A stretch of 64,000 bases of DNA from CAZADA01 sp964524065 (GCA_964524065.1 CAZGCB010000001.1:19312-83311); one strand, 5' to 3'; shown: positions 17,319-25,790, numbered from the stretch's first letter. Notes: generated by a model from the sequence alone, not told the origin. Numbers and translations: made by a program.

Positions 17319-18215
17319 TTAGAAGGTCATTATCACGAAACGATTTTCTTCAAAGGGCTCCGGCGGGCGATCATAGGGCTCGCAGCGGATCACCGCTTGC
17401 ACCGCGCGCCGGCGGGCCGTCTCCCAAAAAGGATCGCCGCTGGCGGCGATTTGTCCCGCATTGAGCACGGTGATGCCGCCTTCAATAGAGCCCTCACGGT
17501 TCAACTCAATGCGGATCTCCACCGGCACGCCCTCGGGGTTCGGCAAGTCCACATTGCTGCGCCAACAGGTGCGCATCTTCGCCCGCACCACCTTTTTGTA
17601 ATCATCCACCGTGCTGGGTCCGGTGAAGGCGCTTTGCGGCCCCACGGGCTGCGGATTGAAGCGGGGTTGGGGCTGCGTTTGCTGGGCGGCGCGCTCATCG
17701 AGCAAATCCAACAGCGCATCACGTGACGGTTGCGGACGCAGGGGCTTCACCCGCGGCGTCGGCGGCGGCGCATCGAGATCGATCTCCTCCTCCTCCGGCG
17801 GATCTTCCACCGGGCTGGGCAAGGCCTCCACCATCTCCGGCTCCAGGGGCGTGTCTTCCGGCGGGCGTTCGGGCGTGATGATCGTTTCATCCGCCGGTGT
17901 TTGCGCCGGCGCGCTGTCTTGGGTGGTGGCGAGCACCTCCTCATCCCCCTGGTCGACGCCCTCCGCAGGGACATCCTCACTCTGCGCCGTATCGGGGGGC
18001 GGCGGCTTCAGCGTCGGCGAGGGCGGCGCCGGTTCGCCGCCGCCGGAGGGAATCAGCTCTTCAAAATCACCGAGCACCACGTCCACGGGGATGTACTCCG
18101 GCGGCTCATAAACCGCATCCACATAGGGCAAGCTGGCCACGGTGACGACGCCCAGCACCGCGTGCCCTATGGTCGAAATTGTGAGAGGGCCGCCCAACCG
18201 CATCGCCGCGTCCAC
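17319..18215 (-). CDS. tolA: TolA-like energy transducer (TonB/TolA C-terminal fold)
   Basis: TolA couples the TolQR motor to TolB and Pal. The 298-residue product has one N-terminal membrane helix (ISTIGHAVLGVVTVASLP), a middle section of Pro, Glu and Asp (residues 65-170) in place of the long Lys/Ala helix of the E. coli protein, and a C-terminal TolA/TonB fold: YKKVVRAKMRTCWRSN, VEIRIELNREGSI and ARRRAVQAVIRCEPY. It starts at GTG; an ATG four codons inside is possible. Assignment rests on position between tolR and tolB as well as the C-terminal domain. Confidence 0.9.
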   Translation of the reverse strand: MDAAMRLGGPLTISTIGHAVLGVVTVASLPYVDAVYEPPEYIPVDVVLGDFEELIPSGGGEPAPPSPTLKPPPPDTAQSEDVPAEGVDQGDEEVLATTQDSAPAQTPADETIITPERPPEDTPLEPEMVEALPSPVEDPPEEEEIDLDAPPPTPRVKPLRPQPSRDALLDLLDERAAQQTQPQPRFNPQPVGPQSAFTGPSTVDDYKKVVRAKMRTCWRSNVDLPNPEGVPVEIRIELNREGSIEGGITVLNAGQIAASGDPFWETARRRAVQAVIRCEPYDRPPEPFEENRFVIMTF

Positions 18216-18218
18216 ACG

Positions 18219-18677
18219 CTAATTATCAATGTGGGTGGTCACCAGACCCACATTGATAAAGCCGGCGGCGCGCACGCGCGCCATGACACGCACCACGGAG
18301 CCGTAATCGGCGCCCTCATCGCCGCGGATGAAGATGCGGATTTCACTCGCCTCCTGGCCGCGCTCGCGCACGATCGCGTCCAGCTTGGCCGCCAGCAAAT
18401 CCAGCAAAATCTCCTCATCACCGTCGGCGCCGCCGAGATACACGCGCCCATCGGCCGTCACGGTGACCGCCAAGGGCGATTGCTGTGTCGGTAAGGCGCG
18501 GCTCTCGGTTTTCGGCAAATCCACCGGCTCGCCGACCGTCAGCAACGGCGCCGACACCATGAACACGATCAGCAGCACCAACATGACATCCACAAAGGGC
18601 GTCACATTGATCTCCGACATGGGGCGAAAGCGCTGCCCGCGCCTGCGCCCATTGGGATGCATCAAAGTCGCCGCCAT
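18219..18677 (-). CDS. tolR: Biopolymer transport protein TolR (ExbD family)
   Basis: TolR forms the proton channel with TolQ. The 152-residue protein has a cytoplasmic N-terminus with SEINVTPFVDVMLVLLIVFMV, which holds the channel aspartate in its single membrane helix, and a periplasmic domain (VTVTADGRVYLGG to IRGDEGADYGSVV). It ends 4 nt before the tolA GTG and starts 20 nt after tolQ ends. Confidence 0.96.
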   Translation of the reverse strand: MAATLMHPNGRRRGQRFRPMSEINVTPFVDVMLVLLIVFMVSAPLLTVGEPVDLPKTESRALPTQQSPLAVTVTADGRVYLGGADGDEEILLDLLAAKLDAIVRERGQEASEIRIFIRGDEGADYGSVVRVMARVRAAGFINVGLVTTHIDN

Positions 18678-18696
18678 GCGTCAGCCTGCTCGCTTG

Positions 18697-19419
18697 TTAA
18701 CCCACGCGTTCTTGCGCTCGTCGGGACAAAATCGCCGACAACTCGTCGGCATACCCCTCCAATTGAGCAGCAAATTTCGACAGATCCGTGGAGAATTTGT
18801 TGTAAAAAATGACCGCCGGGATCGCCGCCAGCAAACCCAAGGCCGTCGCAAACAGCGCTTCGGCGATGGGCGGCGCCACCACCGCCAGGCTGGTGTCATT
18901 GGAGGCCGCGATGGAGCGGAAGGCGTTCATGATCCCCCACACGGTGCCGAACAGGCCGATAAAGGGCGAGGCCGAGCCCACCGAAGCGAGAATACCCAAC
19001 CCCTGCTCCACCCGCGACAATTCCCGTGACACCACCAACCCCATAACCCGATCAATCCGTTCGGTCAGGCTGAGAATGGAGCCGCCATCGCGCCCCGCCG
19101 CGCCGCGGGCGCGGCTTTCGCGCCATTCGCGCATGGCGGCGGAAAAAATCCGCGCCATGGGCTCGCGCGGGCCGTCGCCCATGCTGGCGGCCAACTCCTC
19201 CAGGGAACGGCCGGCCCAAAACGCCTCCTCAAAGCGGCGCGCCTGTTTGCGCAGCGCCCCAAATTGCATCTGCTTGTCGATCACGATGGCCCAGGACCAA
19301 ATCGAGGCCACGACCAGCATGATCATCACGGTCTTCACGACCACGTCCGCCTTCATGAACAAGGCGATGAATGAGAAGTCCGACGCCGCGGCCGCGACGC
19401 CGATAGCGGCGTAATCCAT
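18697..19419 (-). CDS. tolQ: Tol-Pal system protein TolQ
   Basis: TolQ is the three-helix inner-membrane stator subunit that turns proton flow into motion of TolA. The 240-residue sequence has a first helix at about residues 24-48 (VKTVMIMLVVASIWSWAIVI), a large cytoplasmic loop, and the conserved second and third helices (ASVGSASPFIGLFGTVWGIM, and LGLLAAIPAVIFYNKF with the pore-lining residues). It heads the tolQRAB-pal series, following ybgC. Confidence 0.97.
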   Translation of the reverse strand: MDYAAIGVAAAASDFSFIALFMKADVVVKTVMIMLVVASIWSWAIVIDKQMQFGALRKQARRFEEAFWAGRSLEELAASMGDGPREPMARIFSAAMREWRESRARGAAGRDGGSILSLTERIDRVMGLVVSRELSRVEQGLGILASVGSASPFIGLFGTVWGIMNAFRSIAASNDTSLAVVAPPIAEALFATALGLLAAIPAVIFYNKFSTDLSKFAAQLEGYADELSAILSRRAQERVG

Positions 19420-19548
19420 ACTCAGGCGACCTCTTTGATGCGGCGAGCCCCCGCTCCCCTCGCGCGCCGGCGCTTAGATGTGGTGCGCAGCGATTATGAC
19501 GATTTCAGGACCCAAAACTATCCTCGGATGCGAGTCGTGCACGCGAAT

Positions 19549-20073
19549 TTACCCCGGTTTTTCGCTGAGCCACGGGTTGATTGCAGCAATCAACGCCGCA
19601 GGCGCGCGGCGCGCCCGCCCCGCGGGCGTCAAACACACCCCTTCCACATCCGCGTCCACCACGATATCCGCGCCGCGCACAATGGTTTGACCGATGATCA
19701 GCCGCGCCCCGCGCACATCGAAAAAGCGTGTGCGCACACGCAAACTGTCATCAATGCGCGCGGCGGCGCGGTACTCGATTTTCAAGCTGCGGATGGCGAA
19801 CGCCATGGGATCGGGGCCATCCCACAGCGCGTGATGGTGCACCCCGGCGCAGCGCAAAAACTCCGTGCGCCCCCGCTCCAGGAACTGCAGATAGCGCGCA
19901 TAATAGACAACACCGGAAAAATCGGTGTCCTCATAGTAGACACGCACAGCCAGCTCGTGCGCCACATCGCCGGAGCCGGCCGCGCCCGCAAACCGCCCCA
20001 TGGACGGCTCGTCCCCCGGCGGCGCCTGCGGATCCGGCCGACCGTCGCCACGCCCAGCGGAAGCGCCCGTCAT
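19549..20073 (-). CDS. ybgC: Acyl-CoA thioesterase YbgC, Tol-Pal associated
   Basis: YbgC is a small hot-dog-fold thioesterase of the 4-hydroxybenzoyl-CoA type. The core shows VRVYYEDTDFSGVVYYARYL with the catalytic aspartate, then FLERGRTEFLR, LKIEYRAAARIDD and GVCLTPAGRARR. It precedes tolQ, as in most proteobacteria. The start at 20073 gives 174 residues; the ATG at 20001 gives 150, closer to the family's usual 130-150, so the first 24 Gly/Asp/Pro-rich residues may not be translated. Confidence 0.93.
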   Translation of the reverse strand: MTGASAGRGDGRPDPQAPPGDEPSMGRFAGAAGSGDVAHELAVRVYYEDTDFSGVVYYARYLQFLERGRTEFLRCAGVHHHALWDGPDPMAFAIRSLKIEYRAAARIDDSLRVRTRFFDVRGARLIIGQTIVRGADIVVDADVEGVCLTPAGRARRAPAALIAAINPWLSEKPG

Positions 20074-20092
20074 CACGGGAGAGCCCGTCACG

Positions 20093-21688
20093 CTAGAGCG
20101 CGTCGACGCGGAACACCTCGCCACCGCCGAAATCGACGATGTAGAGATTGCCCAGCGCGTCCTCGCCAAAGCTGGTGATGCGTTCGAAGGCCCCCGCATC
20201 CGGGGCGAAATCGGCATTGCGCAGCGTCAGATTCTCCGCGTCAAACACCTCGCCCTGCACCAAATCGCTCACCGGAACCGACCAAATGTTCGCGCTGATG
20301 AAATCGCCGAACACATATTCGCCCTGCAGCGACTCCAACGGGCCGCGATACACATAACCGCCCGTGACCGAATTGCCTTCAAAGTCGCCGGGGTTGTTAC
20401 GGTCAGCCGGGTGGGCGTACTCGATCACCGGCGGGGTGAAGCTGGGATCATCCACGCCATTGAAGGGCAACGTGCCCTCCAGCTCGCCCCAGCCGAAATT
20501 GGCGCCAAAATCCTCCGGCCGCAGGAGGTTGATCTCCTCACGCGCGGTTTCGCCGACCTCGCCGCAATAAATAAAGTCAGTCAGCCCATCGAAAGCGCAG
20601 CGGAACGGATTGCGCAGACCATAGGCGACGATCTCATCGGCCCCGTCGGTTCCCACAAACGGATTGTCCGCAGGAATCGCGTAATTGCGATCGTCATCAT
20701 CGGGGAAATCATCGCCGGTGACATCAATGCGCAGGATCGTGCCCAGCAGGGTGTCGATGTCTTGCGCCCGGTCCGTCCCGGCCGAGCCGCCGCCATCGCC
20801 GATGGCGATGTACAAAAACCCATCCGCACCGAAATCCAACCACCCGCCATTATGGTTGGTGGCGGGCTGATCGACCACCAGCAGCACCTCTTTAGACAAG
20901 GGGTCGGCGAGGTCGCCGCTGCTGGCATACCGCCGAATCTCCGAATCGCCGCTGTTATTGGTCACCGCGACATAAAACACACCCGACACTGCAAAGTCCG
21001 GCGCCAGCGCCAAGCCGAGCAGGCCGCGTTCATTTTCCGTCGTGATATCATCGAGATCCAGGAACGGCATCGACGCCGTCAGCCCCGTCATGGGATCGAG
21101 GATTTCGATGTCGCCTTCCTTCTCCACAACGAACAAGCGGCCCGAGCCATCACCGCGATCGGTGACGAAGAGCGGCTGCGCCAAGCCCGAGGCGATGCGC
21201 GTCACCGACGGCGTGTCCTCCACATTGGTGACTGTGATGGCGAGGTCCAGCGTCTGTGTCGCGGCGCCATCGGTGACGCTCACCGTGACATCATAGACAT
21301 TGTTCCCGTCATCATCGCCCGGCTCTTCAAAATTCGGCCCGGCCTGAAAGCGCAATGTCGCTTCGCCCGGCCCGGCGTCCTCCAGCACAAACGCGCTGGC
21401 GTCATCGCCGCTCAGGCTAAAGCTCAGCGTGTCGCCATCAGCGTCGCTCGCCGTGGCGGTGTAGAACGCGCCGGTCGTGTTCTCCGCCACATCAAGGGCG
21501 CCGCCAACCGAGGTGAATTCAGGCGGCGTATTGCCCGGGGTCGGGGTTGGCGTTGGAGTCGGGGTTGGCGTTGGCGTCGTGGTCGGCGTCGGCTCTGAGC
21601 TTGAGCCGCCATCACCATCCGAACACGCTGTCACAGCCACGGCCAGCGCGCCCAACGCCGCACCCATCCACATCGTCCGCTTCATCAT
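20093..21688 (-). CDS. PQQ-dependent sugar dehydrogenase lipoprotein with cadherin-like N-terminal domain
   Basis: A 531-residue predicted lipoprotein (lipobox AVTAC, cysteine near residue 22), then a Thr-Pro repeat spacer, a cadherin-like domain (VAENTTGAFYTATASDADGDTLSF, about residues 60-150) and a glucose/sorbosone dehydrogenase propeller from about residue 160. That propeller has GLAQPLFVTDRGDGSGRLFVVEKEG, NERGLLGLALAPDF, TNHNGGWLDFGADGFLYIAIGDGG and YGLRNPFRCAFD, whose His and Arg positions match PQQ-binding residues of soluble aldose dehydrogenases. It interrupts the usual ruvB-ybgC junction. Function in sugar oxidation is inferred; some homologues have no known activity. Confidence 0.88.
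   Translation of the reverse strand: MMKRTMWMGAALGALAVAVTACSDGDGGSSSEPTPTTTPTPTPTPTPTPTPGNTPPEFTSVGGALDVAENTTGAFYTATASDADGDTLSFSLSGDDASAFVLEDAGPGEATLRFQAGPNFEEPGDDDGNNVYDVTVSVTDGAATQTLDLAITVTNVEDTPSVTRIASGLAQPLFVTDRGDGSGRLFVVEKEGDIEILDPMTGLTASMPFLDLDDITTENERGLLGLALAPDFAVSGVFYVAVTNNSGDSEIRRYASSGDLADPLSKEVLLVVDQPATNHNGGWLDFGADGFLYIAIGDGGGSAGTDRAQDIDTLLGTILRIDVTGDDFPDDDDRNYAIPADNPFVGTDGADEIVAYGLRNPFRCAFDGLTDFIYCGEVGETAREEINLLRPEDFGANFGWGELEGTLPFNGVDDPSFTPPVIEYAHPADRNNPGDFEGNSVTGGYVYRGPLESLQGEYVFGDFISANIWSVPVSDLVQGEVFDAENLTLRNADFAPDAGAFERITSFGEDALGNLYIVDFGGGEVFRVDAL
21540..21591. repeat. GC-rich short tandem repeat encoding a Thr-Pro spacer
   Basis: Repeats of a 12-nt unit of the type GGGGTTGGCGTT encode about nine Thr-Pro pairs in the PQQ dehydrogenase lipoprotein between the lipidated cysteine and the cadherin-like domain. 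Such arrays change length by slippage; unit loss or gain of 6 or 12 nt would keep the frame. Confidence 0.8.
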
Positions 21689-21862
21689 GTCCCTCTCCCA
21701 AAACCGGCGATTTCAGTAACCCTACCTTGGCGGCTTTGGGAACCGTTCATGCCAGTTGGCGCCGCACGAACGATGTCTGCAGCGGGCCGCGACGTTTGGC
21801 GGGCACGGCCACGGGGCGCACGACATCCCGCGGCGGGTTTGGCGCCCAGAACCGTGACCGGC

Positions 21863-22912
21863 TCACACCTCGCGGTCGGAGAATAAATCCTCGCCTGTCC
21901 CGGTTCCGGCCGGCGGCTTCAAGCCGAGATGCGCATAAGCGTGGGGCGTCGCCACCCGCCCGCGCGGCGTGCGGGCGACAAAGCCCTGCTGGATGAGGAA
22001 CGGCTCCACCACCTCCTCCAGCGCGTCGCGCGCCTCCGCCAGCGCCGCCGCCAACGTATCAAGACCCACCGGTCCGCCGGCGAATTTCACCACCAGCGCA
22101 TCGAGATAGCGTCGGTCTTGAGCGTCGAGGCCGATGGCGTCCACCTCAAGGCGCCCCAGCGCCGCGTCGGCGGCCTTGGCGTCAATGGCTTTGAGTTTGT
22201 CGGCTTCCGCGAAGTCCCGCACCCGACGCAGCAGCCGCCCCGCCACCCGCGGCGTGCCGCGCGCGCGCCGTGCAATTTCGCGCGCCCCATCCTCTTGTAG
22301 CGGCGCGCCAAGTTTCGAGGCTCCGCGCGCGACAATGCGGGTCAGCTGTTCCACATCGTAAAACTCGAGCCGCACCGGTACGCCGAACCGGTCGCGCAGC
22401 GGGGTCGCCAGCAGGCCGGCCCGCGTGGTCGCGCCGATGAGCGTGAAGGGATTGAGGTCGATTTTGAGCGTGCGCGCCGCTGGGCCTTCGCCGATGACGA
22501 GGTCGAGCTCAAAATCCTCCATGGCGGGATAGAGCACTTCCTCCACCGCCGGATGCAGCCGGCGGATCTCATCAATGAACAGCACATCGCGCGGTTCGAG
22601 ATTGGTGAGGATCGCCGCCAAATCCCCCGCACGCGCCAAGACGGGCCCAGAGGTTGAGCGGAAATTCACCCCCAGCTCCTTGGCGATGATTTGCGCGAGC
22701 GTCGTCTTGCCCAGCCCCGGCGGACCGGACAGAAGCACATGGTCGAGCGCCTCCTCGCGCCCGCCCGCGGCTTTCACGAATACTTTGAGGTTCGCGACCG
22801 CCGCCTCCTGGCCGACAAAATCGCCGAAGGACAAGGGCCGCAGCGCCTTGTCCCGCCCATCACCGGGCTGGCTGTCGGAGGAGACGACGCGGGCGGAGGG
22901 ATCCTCGCTCAC
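21863..22912 (-). CDS. ruvB: Holliday junction branch migration ATPase RuvB
   Basis: RuvB is the hexameric AAA+ motor that drives branch migration with RuvA. The 349-residue protein has Walker A (LSGPPGLGKTTLAQI), Walker B (VLFIDEI), sensor 1 (LIGATTRAGLL), the arginine-finger region LRDRFGVPVRL and the winged-helix tail (GPVGLDTLAAAL, LIQQGFVARTPRGR). The residue after Walker B is arginine (DEIRRL), where nearly all RuvB proteins have histidine. Its start overlaps the ruvA stop by 4 nt. Confidence 0.97.
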   Translation of the reverse strand: MSEDPSARVVSSDSQPGDGRDKALRPLSFGDFVGQEAAVANLKVFVKAAGGREEALDHVLLSGPPGLGKTTLAQIIAKELGVNFRSTSGPVLARAGDLAAILTNLEPRDVLFIDEIRRLHPAVEEVLYPAMEDFELDLVIGEGPAARTLKIDLNPFTLIGATTRAGLLATPLRDRFGVPVRLEFYDVEQLTRIVARGASKLGAPLQEDGAREIARRARGTPRVAGRLLRRVRDFAEADKLKAIDAKAADAALGRLEVDAIGLDAQDRRYLDALVVKFAGGPVGLDTLAAALAEARDALEEVVEPFLIQQGFVARTPRGRVATPHAYAHLGLKPPAGTGTGEDLFSDREV

Positions 22913-23598
22913 CGCCCAATCTCCTTCAGCGCCGTTTTCACCAGCGCATCCAAGCCAGCGTCCGGATCCGCGCCCTGGGCGGCGCTGACCGCGGCGCGCG
23001 CATCGGCATCCGGAATACCGAGATTGGCGAGCGCTGACACGGCATCCTCGCGCAGCCGATAGGCCTCATCCGACACCGTCAGCGCCTGCGCCGTCTCCTC
23101 CGTGTCTGAACCATCCGCGGCCTCGCCAGGACCAGCGCCCGCGCCTGCCGCCACACGCACATCCGCGCCCGCACCGCCAAGGCCGAGCCGCGTCTGCGGC
23201 GCCGGCTTGCCCTTCAGCTCCGCCACCACCCGCTGCGCCACGCGGGGCCCGACGCCCTTGGCCCGTGCGACAGCGGCTTTGTCCTCGCGCTCGGCCGCGG
23301 CCATCAAATCGGCGGGGCTCAGCACATCGAGAATGGCGAGCGCGACCTTTGCGCCGACGCCTTGCACCGCTAAGAGCCGCGCGAACCAGGCCCGCTCCGC
23401 CTCGGACAAAAAGCCATAGAGGCGGATGAAATCCTCGCGCACCTGCGTCTCAATAAACAGCGCCGCCGGCTGTCCCGGCGCGGGCAAGCGCGACAAGGTC
23501 CGCGCGCCGCACAACACCACATAGCCGACGCCATTGACGTCCAGCAGCGCCTCCTCGGCGCCGACGCCGTCCACCACGCCCTTCAGCTTGCCGATCAT
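22909..23598 (-). CDS. ruvA: Holliday junction branch migration protein RuvA
   Basis: RuvA tetramers bind Holliday junctions and load RuvB. The 229-residue product starts MIGKLKGVVDGVGAEEALLD, has FIETQVREDFIRLYGF in the OB domain, the helix-hairpin-helix motifs VQGVGAKVALAIL and AKGVGPRVAQRVV, a Gly/Ala linker and a C-terminal RuvB-binding domain (REDAVSALANLGIPDADAR). The start at 23598 is set by the family N-terminus; longer open frame upstream runs into ruvC. Confidence 0.97.
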   Translation of the reverse strand: MIGKLKGVVDGVGAEEALLDVNGVGYVVLCGARTLSRLPAPGQPAALFIETQVREDFIRLYGFLSEAERAWFARLLAVQGVGAKVALAILDVLSPADLMAAAEREDKAAVARAKGVGPRVAQRVVAELKGKPAPQTRLGLGGAGADVRVAAGAGAGPGEAADGSDTEETAQALTVSDEAYRLREDAVSALANLGIPDADARAAVSAAQGADPDAGLDALVKTALKEIGR

Positions 23599-23611
23599 GC
23601 GCGCGCGCCCC

Positions 23612-24100
23612 TCATCCCTGCACCGCCGCCAGCCGGCTTCCCGCATGCTGGGCATGGCAAATCGCCACCGCCAGCGCGTCCGCCGCATCCGCCGTCGCGC
23701 GGCACCCCGGCAGGAGCATGGCCACCATGGCCGCCACTTGGCTTTTCTCCGCACCACCGGAACCCGTGACGGTTTTCTTCACCAGCCGCGGCGCGTACTC
23801 CGCCGACACCAAGCCCGCTTGCGAAATCGCCAGCAACGCCGCCGCGCGCGCGTGCCCAAGTTTCAACGCCGAGGCCGCATTGGCATGCATGAACGCATCT
23901 TCCACTGCGGCGGCCTGGGGCCGATGCTCGGCAAGCACGGCGCTGAGGCCTTCAAACAACACAGCCAATCGTCCCGATAGCGGCCCTGATGGATCCGGCG
24001 CCACCACGCCATGGGCGATGTGGGTGAGCTTGGCGCCCTCCTGGACCACCACGCCCCAGCCGCATCGCCGTAACCCCGGATCGACACCCAATACGCGCAT
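23612..24100 (-). CDS. ruvC: Crossover junction endodeoxyribonuclease RuvC
   Basis: RuvC resolves Holliday junctions by paired cuts. The 162-residue protein has its first catalytic aspartate in LGVDPGLRRCGWG at the N-terminus, the catalytic glutamate in AAVEDAFMHANAASALKLGHARA, KKTVTGSGGAEKSQV for DNA contact, and the final acidic pair in DAADALAVAICHA. It heads the ruvCAB series and lies 63 nt after rimM. Confidence 0.97.
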   Translation of the reverse strand: MRVLGVDPGLRRCGWGVVVQEGAKLTHIAHGVVAPDPSGPLSGRLAVLFEGLSAVLAEHRPQAAAVEDAFMHANAASALKLGHARAAALLAISQAGLVSAEYAPRLVKKTVTGSGGAEKSQVAAMVAMLLPGCRATADAADALAVAICHAQHAGSRLAAVQG

Positions 24101-24163
24101 CCGCCGCCCTCACATGTTCGACAGATGTTCTGTTGCGGTGATTTGCTCGGGCTGCAAAGCCCG

Positions 24164-24742
24164 TCAGCTATCGCCAGCCTTGTTTGCAGCGCCGTGCGGA
24201 TCCGTCGCCGCCGGAGCGTCCACGTCCTCCTGCGGCAGGGCTTCTTGGCGATCAAGGATCACCACGCCCTTCGCCACATCCACATGCGGCGCGGCCGCCA
24301 AAGTGAAGGGACAGTACCACGCGCCCTTCACCCCCGGCGTCTGATGGATCTCCAAAAGGTCGCCCGAGCCGAAATCATGCACGGCCTTGATGCGCCCCAG
24401 ATCCTCTCCCGCCAAGTCTTGCACCGCCAGGCCAATCAAATCGGCATGGTAGAACTCGTCAGTTTCCAGTGCGGGCAAACGCGCCCGTTCCACATGCAGG
24501 CGTGCGGATTTCAGCGCGGCGGCTTCCTCGCGGCTCGTGACTTCGGTGGTGTACGCCGCAAAGCCATCCTTGACATGACGCCAAGACTCCACCGTGAGAA
24601 ACGCGCGCCCCTCCCCATCCAAAAACGGGTTATAGTCAAATAAATCCTCGGGTTGTTCTGTGAAGGACTTGATGCGCACTTCGCCGCGCACCCCAAACGC
24701 GCCCGCCACAGCGCCCAAGACAATCAAGTCGCGGCTTGGCAC
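24164..24742 (-). CDS. rimM: Ribosome maturation factor RimM
   Basis: RimM helps assemble the 30S subunit head and binds S19. The 192-residue protein begins at GTG with IVLGAVAGAFGVRGEVRIKSF, the family hallmark, and has the PRC-barrel region EFYHADLIGLAVQDLAGEDLG and a C-terminal tail after VVILDRQEALPQ. The upstream acetyltransferase gene overlaps it by 19 nt. The trmD and rplS genes that usually follow rimM are missing; ruvC follows instead. Confidence 0.94.
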   Translation of the reverse strand: MPSRDLIVLGAVAGAFGVRGEVRIKSFTEQPEDLFDYNPFLDGEGRAFLTVESWRHVKDGFAAYTTEVTSREEAAALKSARLHVERARLPALETDEFYHADLIGLAVQDLAGEDLGRIKAVHDFGSGDLLEIHQTPGVKGAWYCPFTLAAAPHVDVAKGVVILDRQEALPQEDVDAPAATDPHGAANKAGDS

Positions 24743-25299
24743 GTGTTCACATCCTTCATCAGCATCACCACCGTCTTGCCGGCATCACTGACCCGCGTTT
24801 CAAGACGCTGAAAGCCAAGCCTTTGGTGAAACGCCAGCGATTGGGGGTTAGGCGGCTTTTCATTCACCTCACAGGCCAAGATGCCAGCCCCCCGTGCGCG
24901 CATGTGCGTTTCAAGGTCCGCATAAAGCGCGCGGCCAAGGCCACGCCCCCAAGCGCCGGCCTCAACAGCGACACGATCAACATACCAAAAATCTGCGAAG
25001 CGCCTGGAAAACCAACGATAATTGTCGCTGGAATATGCCGTGCCCGACGGCATCGCCAGCAAAAATCCCATCACAACGCCATCACACTCCGCCACCCGCG
25101 CCACGCCGCAGTGAGCCAACAGCGCGCCCAGCTCCGTCGCCTCCAAAGTCGGCAACGCAGGGATCGAAGCATTATTGAGAGCCACGATCGATGCGCCATC
25201 AGCAGAAGATACGTCCCGTATCACCATCGCAGCGCTAGCATCAGCGAGATATGATTGGCGGCACGACCCGTCGATGCCTTCGCGATCAGCCAATGTCAT
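24724..25299 (-). CDS. GNAT family N-acetyltransferase
   Basis: The acetyl-CoA site is visible as WFVDRVAVEAGAWGRGLGRALYADLETHM-type sequence (motif A, RVAVEAGAWGRGLGRALY), with ILACEVN before it in the fold order and FHQRLGFQRLETRV near the end. GNAT enzymes acetylate amines of small molecules or proteins. The gene sits between rpsP and rimM, which might suggest a ribosomal-protein target, but this is only a guess. The ATG at 25299 has an AGG five bases upstream; the ATG at 25227 fits the usual GNAT N-terminus and is the alternative. It overlaps rimM. Confidence 0.82.
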   Translation of the reverse strand: MTLADREGIDGSCRQSYLADASAAMVIRDVSSADGASIVALNNASIPALPTLEATELGALLAHCGVARVAECDGVVMGFLLAMPSGTAYSSDNYRWFSRRFADFWYVDRVAVEAGAWGRGLGRALYADLETHMRARGAGILACEVNEKPPNPQSLAFHQRLGFQRLETRVSDAGKTVVMLMKDVNTCQAAT

Positions 25300-25313
25300 A
25301 CACCTGGAGCCAC

Positions 25314-25790
25314 TCAACTCTCAGCAGTTTCTTCAGCGGGGGCCGCTTTAGCCTCTTCTTCAGCGGCCTTTTTCGCCTCTTCTTTTTCCGCTTTTTCAGC
25401 AAGACGTTGCTTCGCGGCCTCGCCTGGCTCCCCCTTTTTCGGGTTATTGCCAGCTTTCCAAATATAGAGCGGACGGGCGCCCGCTTCACCTTCCGGCACA
25501 CGGATGAGTTCCGGCGCATCAGCGCCGTCCGGCATGTCTTCTTTCACATGGATGAAGGAGAAAAACCGCGCCACCCGATCGGTGGGCGTGGCGCCTTTCT
25601 TGATCCACGCATCGGCTTTGGCGAAGTCCACCACCACCCGCTCGTCATGATCTTTCGGTAGCAGTGGATTGTAGCGGCCGATCTTTTCAATGAAGCGGCC
25701 ATCACGCGGCGAGCGGCTGTCCGCCACAACAATCCGATAAAAGGGACGCTTCTTGGCGCCGCCACGGGCAAGTCTGATTTTCAGGGCCAT
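25314..25790 (-). CDS. rpsP: 30S ribosomal protein S16
   Basis: S16 stabilises the 5' domain of 16S rRNA. The N-terminal core is canonical (MALKIRLARGGAKKRPFYRI, DSRSPRDGRFIEKIGRYNP). At 158 residues it is almost twice the E. coli length: after TDRVARFF there is an extra stretch (IHVKEDMPDGADAPELIRVP to PLYIWKAG) before NNPKKGEPGE, and the end is a run of Lys, Glu and Ala. Upstream is AAGGAAAGAG as a ribosome-binding site. It follows ffh and a TonB-C-like gene. Confidence 0.96.
   Translation of the reverse strand: MALKIRLARGGAKKRPFYRIVVADSRSPRDGRFIEKIGRYNPLLPKDHDERVVVDFAKADAWIKKGATPTDRVARFFSFIHVKEDMPDGADAPELIRVPEGEAGARPLYIWKAGNNPKKGEPGEAAKQRLAEKAEKEEAKKAAEEEAKAAPAEETAES

Noticed and set aside
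20000..21598. 532-codon open frame opposite the PQQ dehydrogenase gene
   Set aside because: No recognisable domain, and the minus strand has clear lipoprotein and propeller motifs.
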